From: Stratiolaelaps scimitus
Lineage: Eukaryota > Arthropoda > Arachnida > Mesostigmata > Laelapidae
Assembly: GCA_019614645.1 (NCBI GenBank)
Contig: JABWDB010000013.1
Span: forward strand, 62,001-126,000
Direction of reading: 5' to 3'
DNA length: 64,000 nucleotides
Position numbers and translations under genes: made by a program. The notes under the pieces were generated by a model. That model was not told the origin of the DNA. It saw only the letters and a list, made by a program, of their open reading frames with translations, and searched no databases. Each line of letters begins with the position of its first letter. The first letter of the stretch is position 1. Shown here in pieces: positions 1-21,149 of the stretch.

Positions 1-589
1 ATTTAGTGGAAGCACACATGGTATAATTCAAGATGTACTTCAACGCGTATAAGCTGACAGACAGAGGTACACATTACAAAATGGAGTCCATGAGTCCAGA
101 AAGTCGTGTCCAAAAATAATTCTCTTTTGTTTTTTTTTTGTGAAACACCTGATATGGGGTGCCGTCATTTGTGCTTGCTATCATTATTCTCTATTTTCGG
201 ACGATTCTTATAGGCTAGTTCTTCTAATAATTACATCTGTGGTTAGTTGCACGATATCTGATGGTATACGGGTCGGAACCTACACCTTAAAACCAAACCG
301 TTACATGTACATTTTTCGACGTTCGTCGTATTTTTGTTTTTCACTCATTTTTAACTCATTTTAACTCATGTGGCTATCGATTTGTACAACTGAATTATCA
401 GTTTCATGTATCAACCATAGACTGTTTCCAATTTTTCTCTCCCTGGGTGAACCATGAACAACAAATGACAAGATATATATATATAGACACATTCCCTTCA
501 TTGATATTTTGCACAAACATAGCCACTTATCATATGTTCACACAGTTCACTAAGAATCATATTCTTCTATTCGTTGGCAATCTCTTTAG
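1..589 (+). other. intronic sequence upstream of the first recognised exon
   Basis: No coding exon could be supported here. The stretch is AT-rich, with poly-T near 130 and a short (TA)n near 474-484, and it ends in a good 3' splice site: a pyrimidine-rich run followed by AG at 588-589. It is therefore probably an intron of the gene whose coding sequence continues at 590. The N-terminal exons of that gene would lie left of the window. A short open frame at 140-364 has no family resemblance and was not called. Confidence 0.55.
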
Positions 590-10569
<9,980 letters not shown>

Positions 10570-13500
10570 GCACGCTATTCGCTAGAGCACTCTATATAGC
10601 ACCAACACGATGGGCCACATCACTCTCTCGACACGCTGGGTTTTATTGTCTGGAAGATCGACTGCTAACGCGGGCCTGGTAAGGATGCCTCCAACGACAA
10701 TGATATAAACCTCGACTTGTCCCGCCTTGCCTCGCATGTCTTCACATCACACTTGAGCCTTGTTCCAGTTCTCGTTTCGTGGGGACTTGAGATATCAGCT
10801 TATGTATATCAGTGCCACAAATGAAGACAATCCTCGAGTACAGTACAAAAACTTCTAACTGGCAGAGAAAGTTCACTGCTGATATCACCGTTATCACTAT
10901 ATTGAGCTAGATGAAAAATGTCGTTGAGGCAAGGATGACTCTCTCGATCGATGACGCCCAAATGTCAAATGGGGCACGGCTTTTTATTCAGCTATAGGAC
11001 GCAGTCTATCATCCTGTGCTGGAATACAGGGCGGCATATCCCGACGACAAAGATGCGCAGGAGAGGTGAGCTACAATCAACATTGCAACAACAACAACAA
11101 GCCCACAACTTGTCGATCTTTGCATAATTGTGCAAGCCTGCGATTACGAGTTACGGGGAGGTATGGCTTGTTTCGCAGGAGATGGGTGTCTCGCGCGCGC
11201 TTGGTCAGCTTACCCCCTGTGACGAGCTTGCTCGAGGCTGACCATCCAAATGTCAGCTTTTATCTATCGCAGAAATGTATGGGTTTGATTAATTCAACTT
11301 CAGAAGGAAAACTCTTATCATATCGAATTGGTCGATATCCTAGAACTCGTTGACCTTCGCCGTTAGCATCTGCTCGCCTGTTTCGCAACACAGTCTCTGC
11401 ATCGTCTGTACCTCTTCTCCATGTCGGCTGGATTTCGGTTGGCTAACTGCACCATACGCTTGTTCTTGGACGATGAATTAAGACTATGTGATTTGTTTGT
11501 GATTGATCTCTATAACATATACGTGCTCGAGGGCTCGAAACAGAAAACTTCGTCATTTATTAGGTATGTCGAATGGCTTGGTATTCTACATTATCCTCGA
11601 TCTCCGACAAACGAGAAAGTCATCCAGATGGCGATCACACATTGAACGCAAAATCATAGATGATGCATGAACGTGACGCCTTTAACTAACACGGGCACAA
11701 CGTTGTTTCGTACGCTTGACGGAATGCATCTTCACGCGTGTGGAGAGAAAATCTTGTCCAAGATTTATTTTCTACTGTCGCGTCAGCCACAAAATCCATG
11801 GATATATCTATATGCATGCTTTAAAGATGAACAGCAATACTGTAAAATAAAATCTGCCAATATATCACATAGATTTTGTTCTGTTGTCGCCGATGCCTGT
11901 AGAAAGTTGGTGCATGCTAAACCTGTCGAGCGCTGTTTCTCTTCGCTCAAATCTTGCGAAGTCGACAAATGCTATGCAAGAAGCCTGACATTCAACCTTC
12001 TCTCGCGTTTTTATTTTATTTTTCGACAAATTTCAGCATTCGTCACTGAGCCGATCGTGATTCAAGTCTAGCAACGCCGACCTCGGAGATTGCGACGCAT
12101 AGCCCGCGTCTTCAAGTGATGCAGGATGCAGCTGTTGGTGTTCGGCTGAAGATGGCAAAAAACGATCAATGTGTCCATGTGTGTCCACGTATGTTTGGTG
12201 TGTTGTTGCGAGGGCGTTTGCGCACGTCGATACAGACTACGGACAGGGTTACGGCAAATTCAACGTCGGGCGTTAGATAAAAAAAAAGTGGTCGATTTTC
12301 TTCGGAAAATTGTTCAATTTCCTCCGCTAGTGGTAGCATTTACTATGTGACCTAGTGACTATACGTTACTTTGATTGTACTACAACGGCTAACGACTCTG
12401 CTATTGACTGACAAACCCGAGGCGGAGTACGTTAAGCCACCAACGAATTAACTGATGTTTCATAACAGCCGTTGAAGGCTGTCGCGTGTGCGAATGACCG
12501 TTTCAATGAAATTAATGGCTACGATTTCAAAATATGGATCGATCAACTGTGGAGGAATTTTGAAGAAAAGATCATAGTCTCCACGGTTGTCTGCGACACG
12601 CTCGCCGCACGAGTAGAGTTGCGATAATTGCCACAGCAATAAAACGGGGTGGCCCCATCATTTTACTAGGCAAATAATGTATAGTGGGCGTTATTCAACG
12701 AGCGCTGATGAGCAGTGCCCATGCAAATCTACGCTGCGTCACCAACGTTCACCGGTTCTTTTCTATGCCGGTAATGCACCAACGTGCAAGTGACCTCCCA
12801 CGCTAGTACAGACCCAATGCTGGGTGACTAAACGTCTCTGAAAGGAAACACATAGGAAAAATCAGGAGAGAGAAAAGAAAAACCGTTGAAACGTCGTTGT
12901 TAGTGTTAATTGACCATCTATGAGATATCTTTTAGCGTTCAACCTGTGTAACTTGGCTCGGAATATCCGTCGATACGGAGGAATTTTAGACTCTACCATC
13001 AATAGCCTCGCGACCAGTCCACCCTGGTTGGATACAGGCAGTTACCCTTGATAGTTTGTTTTTTTTTATTTGTAAGTCGAAATGTAACGTGTGGATTGTC
13101 TCCACGTTTTGCGAATAGAGGGCAGATGGAATACGTCAGCTCAGACCACCGGTACCTTTGTCGTCTTATTCACGACTGTATGAAGATCGTCTCCTCCGTA
13201 ACACGGGACGGGTTGTAACCGTGACATATAAACTAGCACCATATATATATATATATATATAATTGACAAAAATACGAAGATAAAATTAAGTGCGTTATGC
13301 GTATGTGACAGTTGTGAATAATAGTAATAGTACTAATCATAACTCGTTGTAACAGAAGAGACTGTACGATTATTATACAATGAATATAAATAAACCAGTC
13401 GAATTTTTATGTAAATACCCTCGTTTTCCAATCCCTATTATAGTTCTTATCTCAATAGAAATGTTTTTTTCTCCAAATAGAAATGGTCTGAAATTGCAGC

Positions 13501-14992
13501 GATGGCTCGGACAGGAATTAGGTCTATTTAAACCACAACTGCAGTAATGCCGCAATACGGATGAATGTGCCGCGAAGTTTACGATGAGGACAGAGTTGGG
13601 AAATAACGAAGAAAAAATCACAAATTACCAACCTTGACAGAAATAAAATACGTATACCTATATATATACTACAGACAGGTGTGAACTTCGGAGAATAGCC
13701 TTGAATTGGCACCGTTGGTGCGGTGTACGATCTAGTCTGAATTAGAAGCACGTTAGCATGTGTTTGATAGATTGTTTTAACATGCCGCTCAGCTTATGGT
13801 GACACAGACCATCTGTTTTGGGGGAACCACCGCGAGCTAATTGTGTATTGTCTGACAAAATCAGGGTTAAATTCATTACTCTTGCTGGCTGGTTGCTAAA
13901 ACTCTTCGGTCTTCCAGGCTACGTCATGGGCAAAAAAAACGGGAAAGTGCTGTTCACGCAGATACTAACACATTCGACGAATGTCCGTGCTCAAATGCGA
14001 AGATCAATATCTTTATTGAACCCTACAGCGTGCACCAGGTCAAATTTGAGAGCATCAATCGTCAAAACTATCCTAGTAATGCATAACCTCGATTGGAGTC
14101 CACGTTGTTGCTCACCCACCCACTTCCTTCAGTATCAGACAAATTCGACGAGGTCCGATGCTCGATATATATTCGGTCTAACCTAACCATTGTAGTCGCT
14201 TAAGTGGTCATAAAATACTGTCAGACACGAAGGTGTTGCGTTGCACTCGTCGAAGAATCGACTCCAGTCTCGTCGACGTGGTAGAGACACTTTCGAATAT
14301 GAGCTCTTTTGCAAGGCGAATCGTTTCGTTTGCGCGATTGCGATCGTTTACAGTAGTAGGAGATTTTTATTTAGAGTTAATTGCTCGCCAGCCATGACTC
14401 ACGTATTGGCACATGACCTAAATTTCTACAGACGCAATAGTGTTTTCCACTTTTGAAGTGACTAAGTAGGGTGAAAATCAATTCCGATGCAGGAGAACGG
14501 CAACGAAGTGGTCAGAAGATCGTTATAAAGAAGGCAGCATTGAGAGAAGGTACTCTGGGATGGCGAGCTGACACTCGAGTTGGAGACTCGGTTTTTCTGC
14601 GATATCAAATATTAGTGTCGCCTCTGTATCATTTCTGCTAGGATCACAATTTTTCCCATCATTGAAAAAAGAAAGAAAATTAAGCGATTATTGTTTTTTC
14701 ACAATGGCGCCAGATCAGATAAAGCTGCTACGCTTGAGTGCTGCTGTATACCTAAACCTTATCGTAAATTATAGTTTCTCTTTCGTATTTCCTTATTAAT
14801 TAATTTTATTCTCTATTTTTTCCATTCTCTTATTCTCTTTAATGATCATTACGTCTTTCTGCGTTTCTGTGATATTTTCCTGGGGCTGCATTCGTTATAT
14901 CTTCCGCATACAGATAAGATCGTTGAGGATGAAAAGAGCCACATTTTAGTAGTTTGCATGCTTAGGCACCGAAGTTGACGTTAAAACTATGC
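10570..14992. other. 3' flank of the coiled-coil gene, no gene recognised
   Basis: The first part should hold the 3' UTR of the upstream gene. AATAAA hexamers occur at about 11846 and 12638, and neither can be preferred from sequence alone. A (TA)n tract lies at 13241-13262. Open frames here (for example 11667-12071 and 13818-14186) have no family resemblance, no splice context and ordinary AT-rich composition, so none was called. The region ends at the insertion site of the R1-clade element. Confidence 0.6.
13241..13262. repeat. (TA)n microsatellite
   Basis: An uninterrupted TA tract of about 22 bases in intergenic DNA. Confidence 0.9.
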
Positions 14993-15007
14993 AGCATCGA
15001 ATCAGCA
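14993..15007. repeat. left target-site duplication of the R1-clade element
   Basis: AGCATCGAATCAGCA occurs here and again, identical over all 15 bases, at 21253-21267. The two copies bracket the complete retrotransposon exactly, as expected from target-primed reverse transcription. Confidence 0.9.
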
Positions 15008-15897
15008 AGTTCCGGTCGAGCTGTCATCGAGTGCGGTCACGCGCTGCTGACAGTGGAGATTTGCAAGGAATTTCTTAGATGGTTCGCTGTGAATGCCATA
15101 GTGTTTTTGGCGTCTCGCGCGTGATTCTGGAGTGCAGTGGTGCATCGAGGAGCCACGGACACTGCGTCCGCCCGACCCGAGAGTCAACAGCTAAGTGAAC
15201 TTTTGGTATTTTTTGGGAGTTTCGCGTTTGGCCCCCAGACGGCGCCCTGTACCGTAGTGGGCCAGAGCACGTGACCACCCAGCTTCGTAGCTGACGCACG
15301 ACTGAGCGGAGGGACACTCGGCGTTAGTTCCGATCTCTGCCGCCTGTGGGCGTGCGTGCTGGCACAGCGGGGAGAGGGTAGCGTTGGCTGTCCTCCCAAC
15401 AATTTGCACGGCCGTGCACCTTTCGCGCTGCCGCGCGCCGCTTTATATAGGTGGTCTGCGGTACGGCACCGAGCAGCGGGGGACGAAAGACACTTCCACT
15501 CTACCTGGGAGTGGCGGTCGTGGTCAGGGGTATAGACCGGTCTACTGGGCTGCTCCTGGCTCGTCCCCTCCTCAGGAGTATAACTCATCTAGCAAGATAC
15601 CAAGGCCTCCTGGCGTCCCAGGACCGAAAGAAGCCGCTGCACGCGAGCGATTCCCGTACACTGGTAGCGCTTCGACACGACTTCAAATCTCTTTGAAATT
15701 CGATTTCACCGGGCTGGCACGTCGTGGATTATCGGGATCTGGTAAACGATTACGGATCCCCCCCCTGCTCCACCGACGGGCACCAGGATCGACTTTGTAC
15801 GACCTAGTATACTCTCTTCCCCTGATACCCCCTCTGCAGCCCATCCAAGAGGCCGGGTGAGAAAAGGGAGGCCTAGGCCGAAGGCCGGGCCGTTGAG
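15008..15897 (+). promoter_or_regulatory. 5' UTR / presumed internal promoter region of the R1-clade element
   Basis: This is the GC-rich leader between the left duplication and the ORF1 start. Non-LTR elements carry an internal promoter in this position, but no specific core motif is claimed here. A frame open from 15384 to 15860 (158 codons from ATG) is out of frame with ORF1 and has no recognised domain. It may be an upstream ORF, a frame kept open by GC bias, or chance. Confidence 0.6.
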
Positions 15898-18210
15898 ATG
15901 AGCGACAAAAGTTGTAGAGAAGGAGCCGGCGGCGGCGGCGACGACGGCGGCGGAAGCACCAGCAACCCATTCGCCCGAAGCGGCGGCGGGGTGCAGCGGT
16001 CACCGGTACAACAGCAAACCGGGAGCTCGAGCGCGGCTGAAAACCTAGCCCGCCCGGGCGAAGCGATTGACACGGACACCACCCCAATGGAGGGGAGGCA
16101 TATCGGCGGTGAAGGAGAGAGTAAGGCACCTGAGAAGAGGAAGCTCGAGCTGTCGCCGGCGTCGAAGCAGATGGAGCCGGAGGGCGTCAAACTTAGGACA
16201 GGAAGTGGAAGGAAGTGGCTAGACCACCTCAAGATACTGGTTAGAGGTAAAAACATCACGGAGCTCCCGACCCCAGAGTGGCCGGAAGAGCTGCTCGAAA
16301 TTGAGGAGTATGAAGATGGTAGGGAGGCCATCGAAACCTGGTCTAAGGTACTGAAGGCATGCTGCAAAAGGTACACACACACCAGCCTGGAGATCAAGAT
16401 TGCGACGGAAGAACTGATGAAGGTGGTCATCACAACCAAGAGACTAGAGAAAGAGCGCGATTCTACGAGGGAGGACGAAGCTAAGGCCAGGACCGAGTCA
16501 CAGGAATCGAGACTGAGAGGAATCATCGCGCACCTCGAGATGGAAAACGCGGAGCTCCGGGCTCGGGGACCGTCGCCGACAGAGGCAGTCACCTGCCAAC
16601 GATGCCAGGAAGAAGTCGGTAAGGAAGTCGCCGAGGCACGGCGAAAGGCTGAAACCATCGCCCGGCTGGACACGGGTATTGAGACAGCAGTGACTGAGGC
16701 AAGCATCATGAAGGTCATCCGGAATGAATGGCCGGAGGAGATGTTCGCTAGGGCCGGGTTAACGAACAAAAGCGTCCTTGAACCGAGGGAGACGCGAGCC
16801 CTACTCATTAGGGAGGGCTCGGATAAAGACGCGGCACTGCTGACGCGCTTGGCCGCCGCCTTCCCCTCGGCCCCGGCCGCGGCTAGCCTCCCGGCTGGGA
16901 GGGTGGCGGTCCTACGCAGCCAGGACGCGTTTGAAATAATCGGGGAAAACGAGGAGGCATCGGCTGCTGGACCTCCGCCCGCCTCCAGAGCGCTGATAAT
17001 AGGAATGTCTCCGCGAGACGACACCGCGCCTGAGAACTTCGTCAGACTTTTGCGGAGGATCATGGCGGCAGGTAAAAGAGAGACGAGGACCGAGAACATG
17101 GCAGTCCACATCTCAGACGAGTACAACAGCGAACTCGACCGTAAGCTGATCGAGACGCTGTGCAGACAGCTGGGATGCGACGCAGAGCTGTACACCCGGC
17201 AGAGCGTCAAAACGACGACCAGGGCGACAGGCGACAAGACTGAGAATAAATGGCAGGGGCAGAGTACGCTCTGGATCAAGAAGTTGGAGGGAAAGAGTGC
17301 GGCGGAGACTCTGCGCTCCATCAGGGAGCATATCAACCCGGACGCAGCCGGAGTCCGAATTCTGAATCGGGGTATAACGACGACGAAAGAGGGTGACCTT
17401 ATCATTAGGGTAAGCGAGTCGAAAGCAGGCGCAGGGAAATCTTTCGCCGAGGCTATCCGGAATGGAGCAAAGGCGACAGTTGACTGCAAGCAGGGCGTAG
17501 GACCCATGCAGTCGGTTGTCCTGCGAGACGTCTATGCACTCGCAGATAGAAGAACCATAGAGCAGATAGTGCGGAAGGAACTAGGACTACCGACGGGGAT
17601 ACCCATCCGTACCGAGGAACCGCGAGAAACAAGAGGACGATGGCAATGCCTTGTCGGTCTGCCAACCTCTTCGGCGGCCCGCCTCATCGCGAAAGGCAAG
17701 ATAACGATCTGCGGCCAAACCTCACGCACCGAGGAATGGCACCAGCTGCCGGTATGCCACCGCTGTCAGAAACCAGGCCACCAGGCCAAGAACTGCAGTG
17801 AAGAACGGCTAGACGGTAAGCGCTGTTACAGATGCGGAGACACCGGGCATGTGTCCCGGTGCTGCGAGAAGCCGGACTGGTATTGCCACTCATGTGAAGT
17901 GGAGGGACACTCGGCCTACTCCGCCACATGCCCGAAAATGGCGGCAAAGCTGAAAGAGCTGCGGGAAGAAGCCAAAGCAAGGAACAGGGAGGCCCTCCTT
18001 CGTGCCTCAGAGACCGCAGCAGGGACGGCTCAAGCGTCACAGTCCGACGTAGCAACTGAGGCAGTGGCAGCACCAGTGGCGGATAAAAACCGTGGGGGAA
18101 AGAAGAGGGCGACTGTAGACAAGGATGGATTCACCACGCCACGAGTGTCGGCTCGTTGCCCAAGCAATGACGGCAGCGAAAGTGGCGGGGTCCCCCTCCC
18201 TCACCCCTAA
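15898..18210 (+). CDS. R1-clade retrotransposon ORF1 (Gag-like nucleic-acid-binding protein)
   Basis: This 770-residue ORF1 protein should form the ribonucleoprotein with the element RNA. The N terminus is Gly/Ser-rich and disordered. A charged coiled-coil stretch lies near residues 170-240, with a CQRC pair. The C-terminal part carries three zinc knuckles from about residue 620: C-x2-C-x4-H-x4-C (CHRCQKPGHQAKNC), a second of the same spacing (CYRCGDTGHVSRCC), and a third with wider last spacing (CHSCEVEGHSAYSATC). The same triplet arrangement is usual in R1-clade ORF1 proteins. ATG 15898 is taken because the frame is uninterrupted from there and follows the GC-rich leader. The long open frame on the opposite strand is a shadow of this GC-rich sequence. 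TAA is followed two bases later by the ORF2 ATG. Confidence 0.9.
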   Translation: MSDKSCREGAGGGGDDGGGSTSNPFARSGGGVQRSPVQQQTGSSSAAENLARPGEAIDTDTTPMEGRHIGGEGESKAPEKRKLELSPASKQMEPEGVKLRTGSGRKWLDHLKILVRGKNITELPTPEWPEELLEIEEYEDGREAIETWSKVLKACCKRYTHTSLEIKIATEELMKVVITTKRLEKERDSTREDEAKARTESQESRLRGIIAHLEMENAELRARGPSPTEAVTCQRCQEEVGKEVAEARRKAETIARLDTGIETAVTEASIMKVIRNEWPEEMFARAGLTNKSVLEPRETRALLIREGSDKDAALLTRLAAAFPSAPAAASLPAGRVAVLRSQDAFEIIGENEEASAAGPPPASRALIIGMSPRDDTAPENFVRLLRRIMAAGKRETRTENMAVHISDEYNSELDRKLIETLCRQLGCDAELYTRQSVKTTTRATGDKTENKWQGQSTLWIKKLEGKSAAETLRSIREHINPDAAGVRILNRGITTTKEGDLIIRVSESKAGAGKSFAEAIRNGAKATVDCKQGVGPMQSVVLRDVYALADRRTIEQIVRKELGLPTGIPIRTEEPRETRGRWQCLVGLPTSSAARLIAKGKITICGQTSRTEEWHQLPVCHRCQKPGHQAKNCSEERLDGKRCYRCGDTGHVSRCCEKPDWYCHSCEVEGHSAYSATCPKMAAKLKELREEAKARNREALLRASETAAGTAQASQSDVATEAVAAPVADKNRGGKKRATVDKDGFTTPRVSARCPSNDGSESGGVPLPHP

Positions 18211-18212
18211 AA

Positions 18213-21149
18213 ATGATTAAGGTTCTACAGGTTAACCTGAACAGGGCCCGGCTGGCACATGATCTACTTGAGGCAACAGCCACGAGGCTTCAGGTGGACA
18301 TGTGTTTGGTCACAGAACCCAATGTGAAGCTGGCCAAGAAGAAAGGCTGGCTCTTAGACGAGCGAGAAGATGCGGCTGTCTGGATAGTGGACAGAAGCAT
18401 GACAATAGAAGAACAGGGAAGAGGTGACGGCTTTGCCTGGGTAAAAACGGGGGGAACGACAGTGTTCAGCTGTTACTTCTCCCCGAATAGATCCCTGCAG
18501 GAGTTCACCGATTTCCTGTCCAAAATTGAGAACGTGATGCACCAAGGCGGAAAGTTCGTCGTCACCGGTGACTTCAACGCGGCGGCAACGGAATGGGGGA
18601 GCAGGGCCACAAACCCGAGGGGATGGGAGCTGCTCGAATGGGCGGCTACAGCAGACCTGGAGTTGGCAAACGACGGGCTAACACCTACTTTCTCCAGGAG
18701 GGGACAGACGGCATTCATCGACCTGACGCTTTATTCTGGAGGGGTGGGGGTAACAGACTGGGTGGCGATGGACGATGAGGAATCCCTCAGCGACCACCAC
18801 TACATCAGCTTCGACTTGTCTCTGCAGCGGGCCCCCCAACAACAGCAGCGGCGACAGTGGCTAGCCAAACGGCTTGACAAAGACAAGCTTAGACAAGCTA
18901 CCCGAAGATGGTGCGAAGCGCATGAGGACGAACGAACAGAGGGGAACCTCATAAAGATCCTCGAGAAAGCGTGCGAGGAAGCAGCACCAGTGACACACTC
19001 GGCGGGCCGCAACCGGAGGCCGAAATACTGGTGGACGAGGGAAATAGGAAGAGCACGACGGGAATGCAACACTGTAAGAAGAATCTACACAAGACAACGG
19101 AGGGAGACTACCCGAGGAGGTACACCACCCCCGATAGAACAAGAATACAAGCTGAGGAAACACGAATATGAGCTCCTAATACGGAGAAGCAAAGAAAGTA
19201 AATGGAGAGAACTAACCGAGCAGGTAGAGACAAATGTATGGGGAGACGCGTACAAAATTGTCATGAAGAGGTTTGGCGCGGCCCCTCCCAAGATGGCGAG
19301 GGAACAGGGAATGAGGGCCATCCGGCACCTCTTTCCTACCCATCAACCCAGGCTGCAGCAAGACGACCATGACACGTCGCCGCCACCCACTGTTACAGAA
19401 GAGGAGGTACGCGAAGCTGGGGAACGCATCGCCGCCCGTAAAGCGGGAGGCCCGGATGGTATTCCCCCAGAAGCGATCAAAGCCTTGATCAAAGAGAGAC
19501 CGGACTACTTCGCCACGATTGTAAATAAGCTTCTGACAGAGAGGTCCTTTCCTACCCAGTGGAAGTCGGCCAAGCTAGTACTACTAGCGAAACCGGGTAA
19601 GCCGTTGGACTCCCCCTCGGCTTACCGACCTCTCTGCCTGCTTAGCGTCGTGGCGAAGGCGTTCGAGGCAGTGATAGCGAGACGGCTAGTGACCGAACTG
19701 GAGGAGGGCAACCTCCTCTCGGACGCCCAACATGGTTTCAGGAAGAGACGATCGACGCAGACCGCTCTGGAAAGCGTAATGAGACTGGCGCAAGAGGAGA
19801 GAGAAAGAACGCCGAGGACAAGGAAATTTTGTCTTGCGGTGCTCTTAGACGTGAAGAACGCCTTCAACTCCATCCCCTGGAGCACGGTGTGCGAAGCGCT
19901 GGAGAGAAAGGGAGTGTCGCGATACCTCCAGGAGGTGATCAACAGCTACCTCAGCGAACGGAGGATCAACTGGGACGGAGCAGAGCACGAAATGACGGCG
20001 GGCGTACCACAGGGATCGGTCTTAGGGCCGATACTGTGGAACGTGGCCTACGACGACGTGCTGAGGCTAGACTACCCAGAAGAGGTCACACCGGTGGCGT
20101 ATGCAGACGACCTGGTGCTCATTATCAAGGACAAAAAGGAAAGCGACATTAAAAGGAAGGCGAACGAGGCCATCGCCCAGGTGGAAGCTTGGATGACCGC
20201 CCACGGGCTTCGCCTCGCACCGGAAAAGACAGAGGCCATCTTCCTAATAGGGAGGAAACGGCTGAATGTCCCCATGGCCCTGATGCACGGGACCCAAGTG
20301 GTCACCCCGAAGAAGGAGGTAAAGTATCTGGGGGTCATGCTGGACCAAGGCATGACCTTTAGTGCTCACATACGATATGCCACCAAGAAGGCGGAGCAGG
20401 CGGCAACAAACCTCTGCCGGCTCATGCCGAGAACACGGGGTGCCAGCGAGGGGAAAAGGCGTCTGTTGGCAACCGTTGCAGAATCGGTGGTGCTCTACGC
20501 ATCGCCGGTTTGGCGACAGGCGCTGAAGAAGAAGTGTAACGTGAAAGCGCTAAGAAAAACGCAGCGTGTCCTGGCACTGCGCGTGTGCCGTGCATACAGG
20601 ACCACGGCCACCCTCACGGCCCTGGTCCTGAGCCGGATGGTCCCCTGGGACCTGAAGGTAGAAGAAAGGGCCAAGTTGGGCAGAGACCTCAATACCGGCC
20701 CAGTCGCTGTAAGAGAGGAAAGCATCAGAGAGATGCAAGCAGAGTGGGAGCAGGGAGGGACGTCGAGGTGGACCAAGTCCATCATCCGCGACCTAAGCGG
20801 GTGGTTCCACCGAGAACATGGTGAAACCACTTACAGACTTACCCAGTTGCTCGGCGGGCACGGGTGTTTTGCGAAATACCTTCATAAATTTAAGAAGGTA
20901 GAATCGCCGTTTTGTGTCCACTGCGACAGCGGGGCAGAGGACGACGCAGAACATACACTGCTGAAGTGTGAAGCGTTCCAAGAGGAAAGACTCAAGATGG
21001 AGCGGAAGATAGAAGACAAAGTAACCACCCAGAACTTAGTACAGCACATGCTGCAGAGTGCAGAAAAGTGGGAAGCAGTGCAAGAGTTTGCAGAGGAGGC
21101 CATCTCGCGCAAGGAGCGTGCGGAGATGGCCCGGCAAGGGCGTTCGTAG
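18213..21149 (+). CDS. R1-clade retrotransposon ORF2 (endonuclease/reverse transcriptase)
   Basis: This 978-residue enzyme nicks the target and copies the element RNA onto it. The N-terminal apurinic-like endonuclease keeps its main catalytic positions: Asn8 in QVNLN, Glu35 in VTEPN, GDFNA near residue 120, DLTLYS, and the SDHHY His block near residue 194. The RT domain starts near residue 420 (RKAGGPDGIPPEAIK) and includes the LLDVKNAFNSIPW motif, GVPQGSVLGP and the active-site YADD at residues 630-633. The C-terminal finger is C901-x2-C-x9-H-x4-C (CVHC, then H and C in AEHTLLKC). No RNase H domain is visible. No frameshift or stop breaks the frame, so the protein looks functional. The start lies two bases after the ORF1 stop, suggesting termination-reinitiation. 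Confidence 0.93.
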   Translation: MIKVLQVNLNRARLAHDLLEATATRLQVDMCLVTEPNVKLAKKKGWLLDEREDAAVWIVDRSMTIEEQGRGDGFAWVKTGGTTVFSCYFSPNRSLQEFTDFLSKIENVMHQGGKFVVTGDFNAAATEWGSRATNPRGWELLEWAATADLELANDGLTPTFSRRGQTAFIDLTLYSGGVGVTDWVAMDDEESLSDHHYISFDLSLQRAPQQQQRRQWLAKRLDKDKLRQATRRWCEAHEDERTEGNLIKILEKACEEAAPVTHSAGRNRRPKYWWTREIGRARRECNTVRRIYTRQRRETTRGGTPPPIEQEYKLRKHEYELLIRRSKESKWRELTEQVETNVWGDAYKIVMKRFGAAPPKMAREQGMRAIRHLFPTHQPRLQQDDHDTSPPPTVTEEEVREAGERIAARKAGGPDGIPPEAIKALIKERPDYFATIVNKLLTERSFPTQWKSAKLVLLAKPGKPLDSPSAYRPLCLLSVVAKAFEAVIARRLVTELEEGNLLSDAQHGFRKRRSTQTALESVMRLAQEERERTPRTRKFCLAVLLDVKNAFNSIPWSTVCEALERKGVSRYLQEVINSYLSERRINWDGAEHEMTAGVPQGSVLGPILWNVAYDDVLRLDYPEEVTPVAYADDLVLIIKDKKESDIKRKANEAIAQVEAWMTAHGLRLAPEKTEAIFLIGRKRLNVPMALMHGTQVVTPKKEVKYLGVMLDQGMTFSAHIRYATKKAEQAATNLCRLMPRTRGASEGKRRLLATVAESVVLYASPVWRQALKKKCNVKALRKTQRVLALRVCRAYRTTATLTALVLSRMVPWDLKVEERAKLGRDLNTGPVAVREESIREMQAEWEQGGTSRWTKSIIRDLSGWFHREHGETTYRLTQLLGGHGCFAKYLHKFKKVESPFCVHCDSGAEDDAEHTLLKCEAFQEERLKMERKIEDKVTTQNLVQHMLQSAEKWEAVQEFAEEAISRKERAEMARQGRS

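Noticed and set aside
15873..17507. 544-codon open frame on the minus strand
   Set aside because: It lies exactly opposite R1-clade ORF1 and is Ser/Pro/Leu-rich. It is the antisense shadow of a GC-rich coding region, with no domain of its own.
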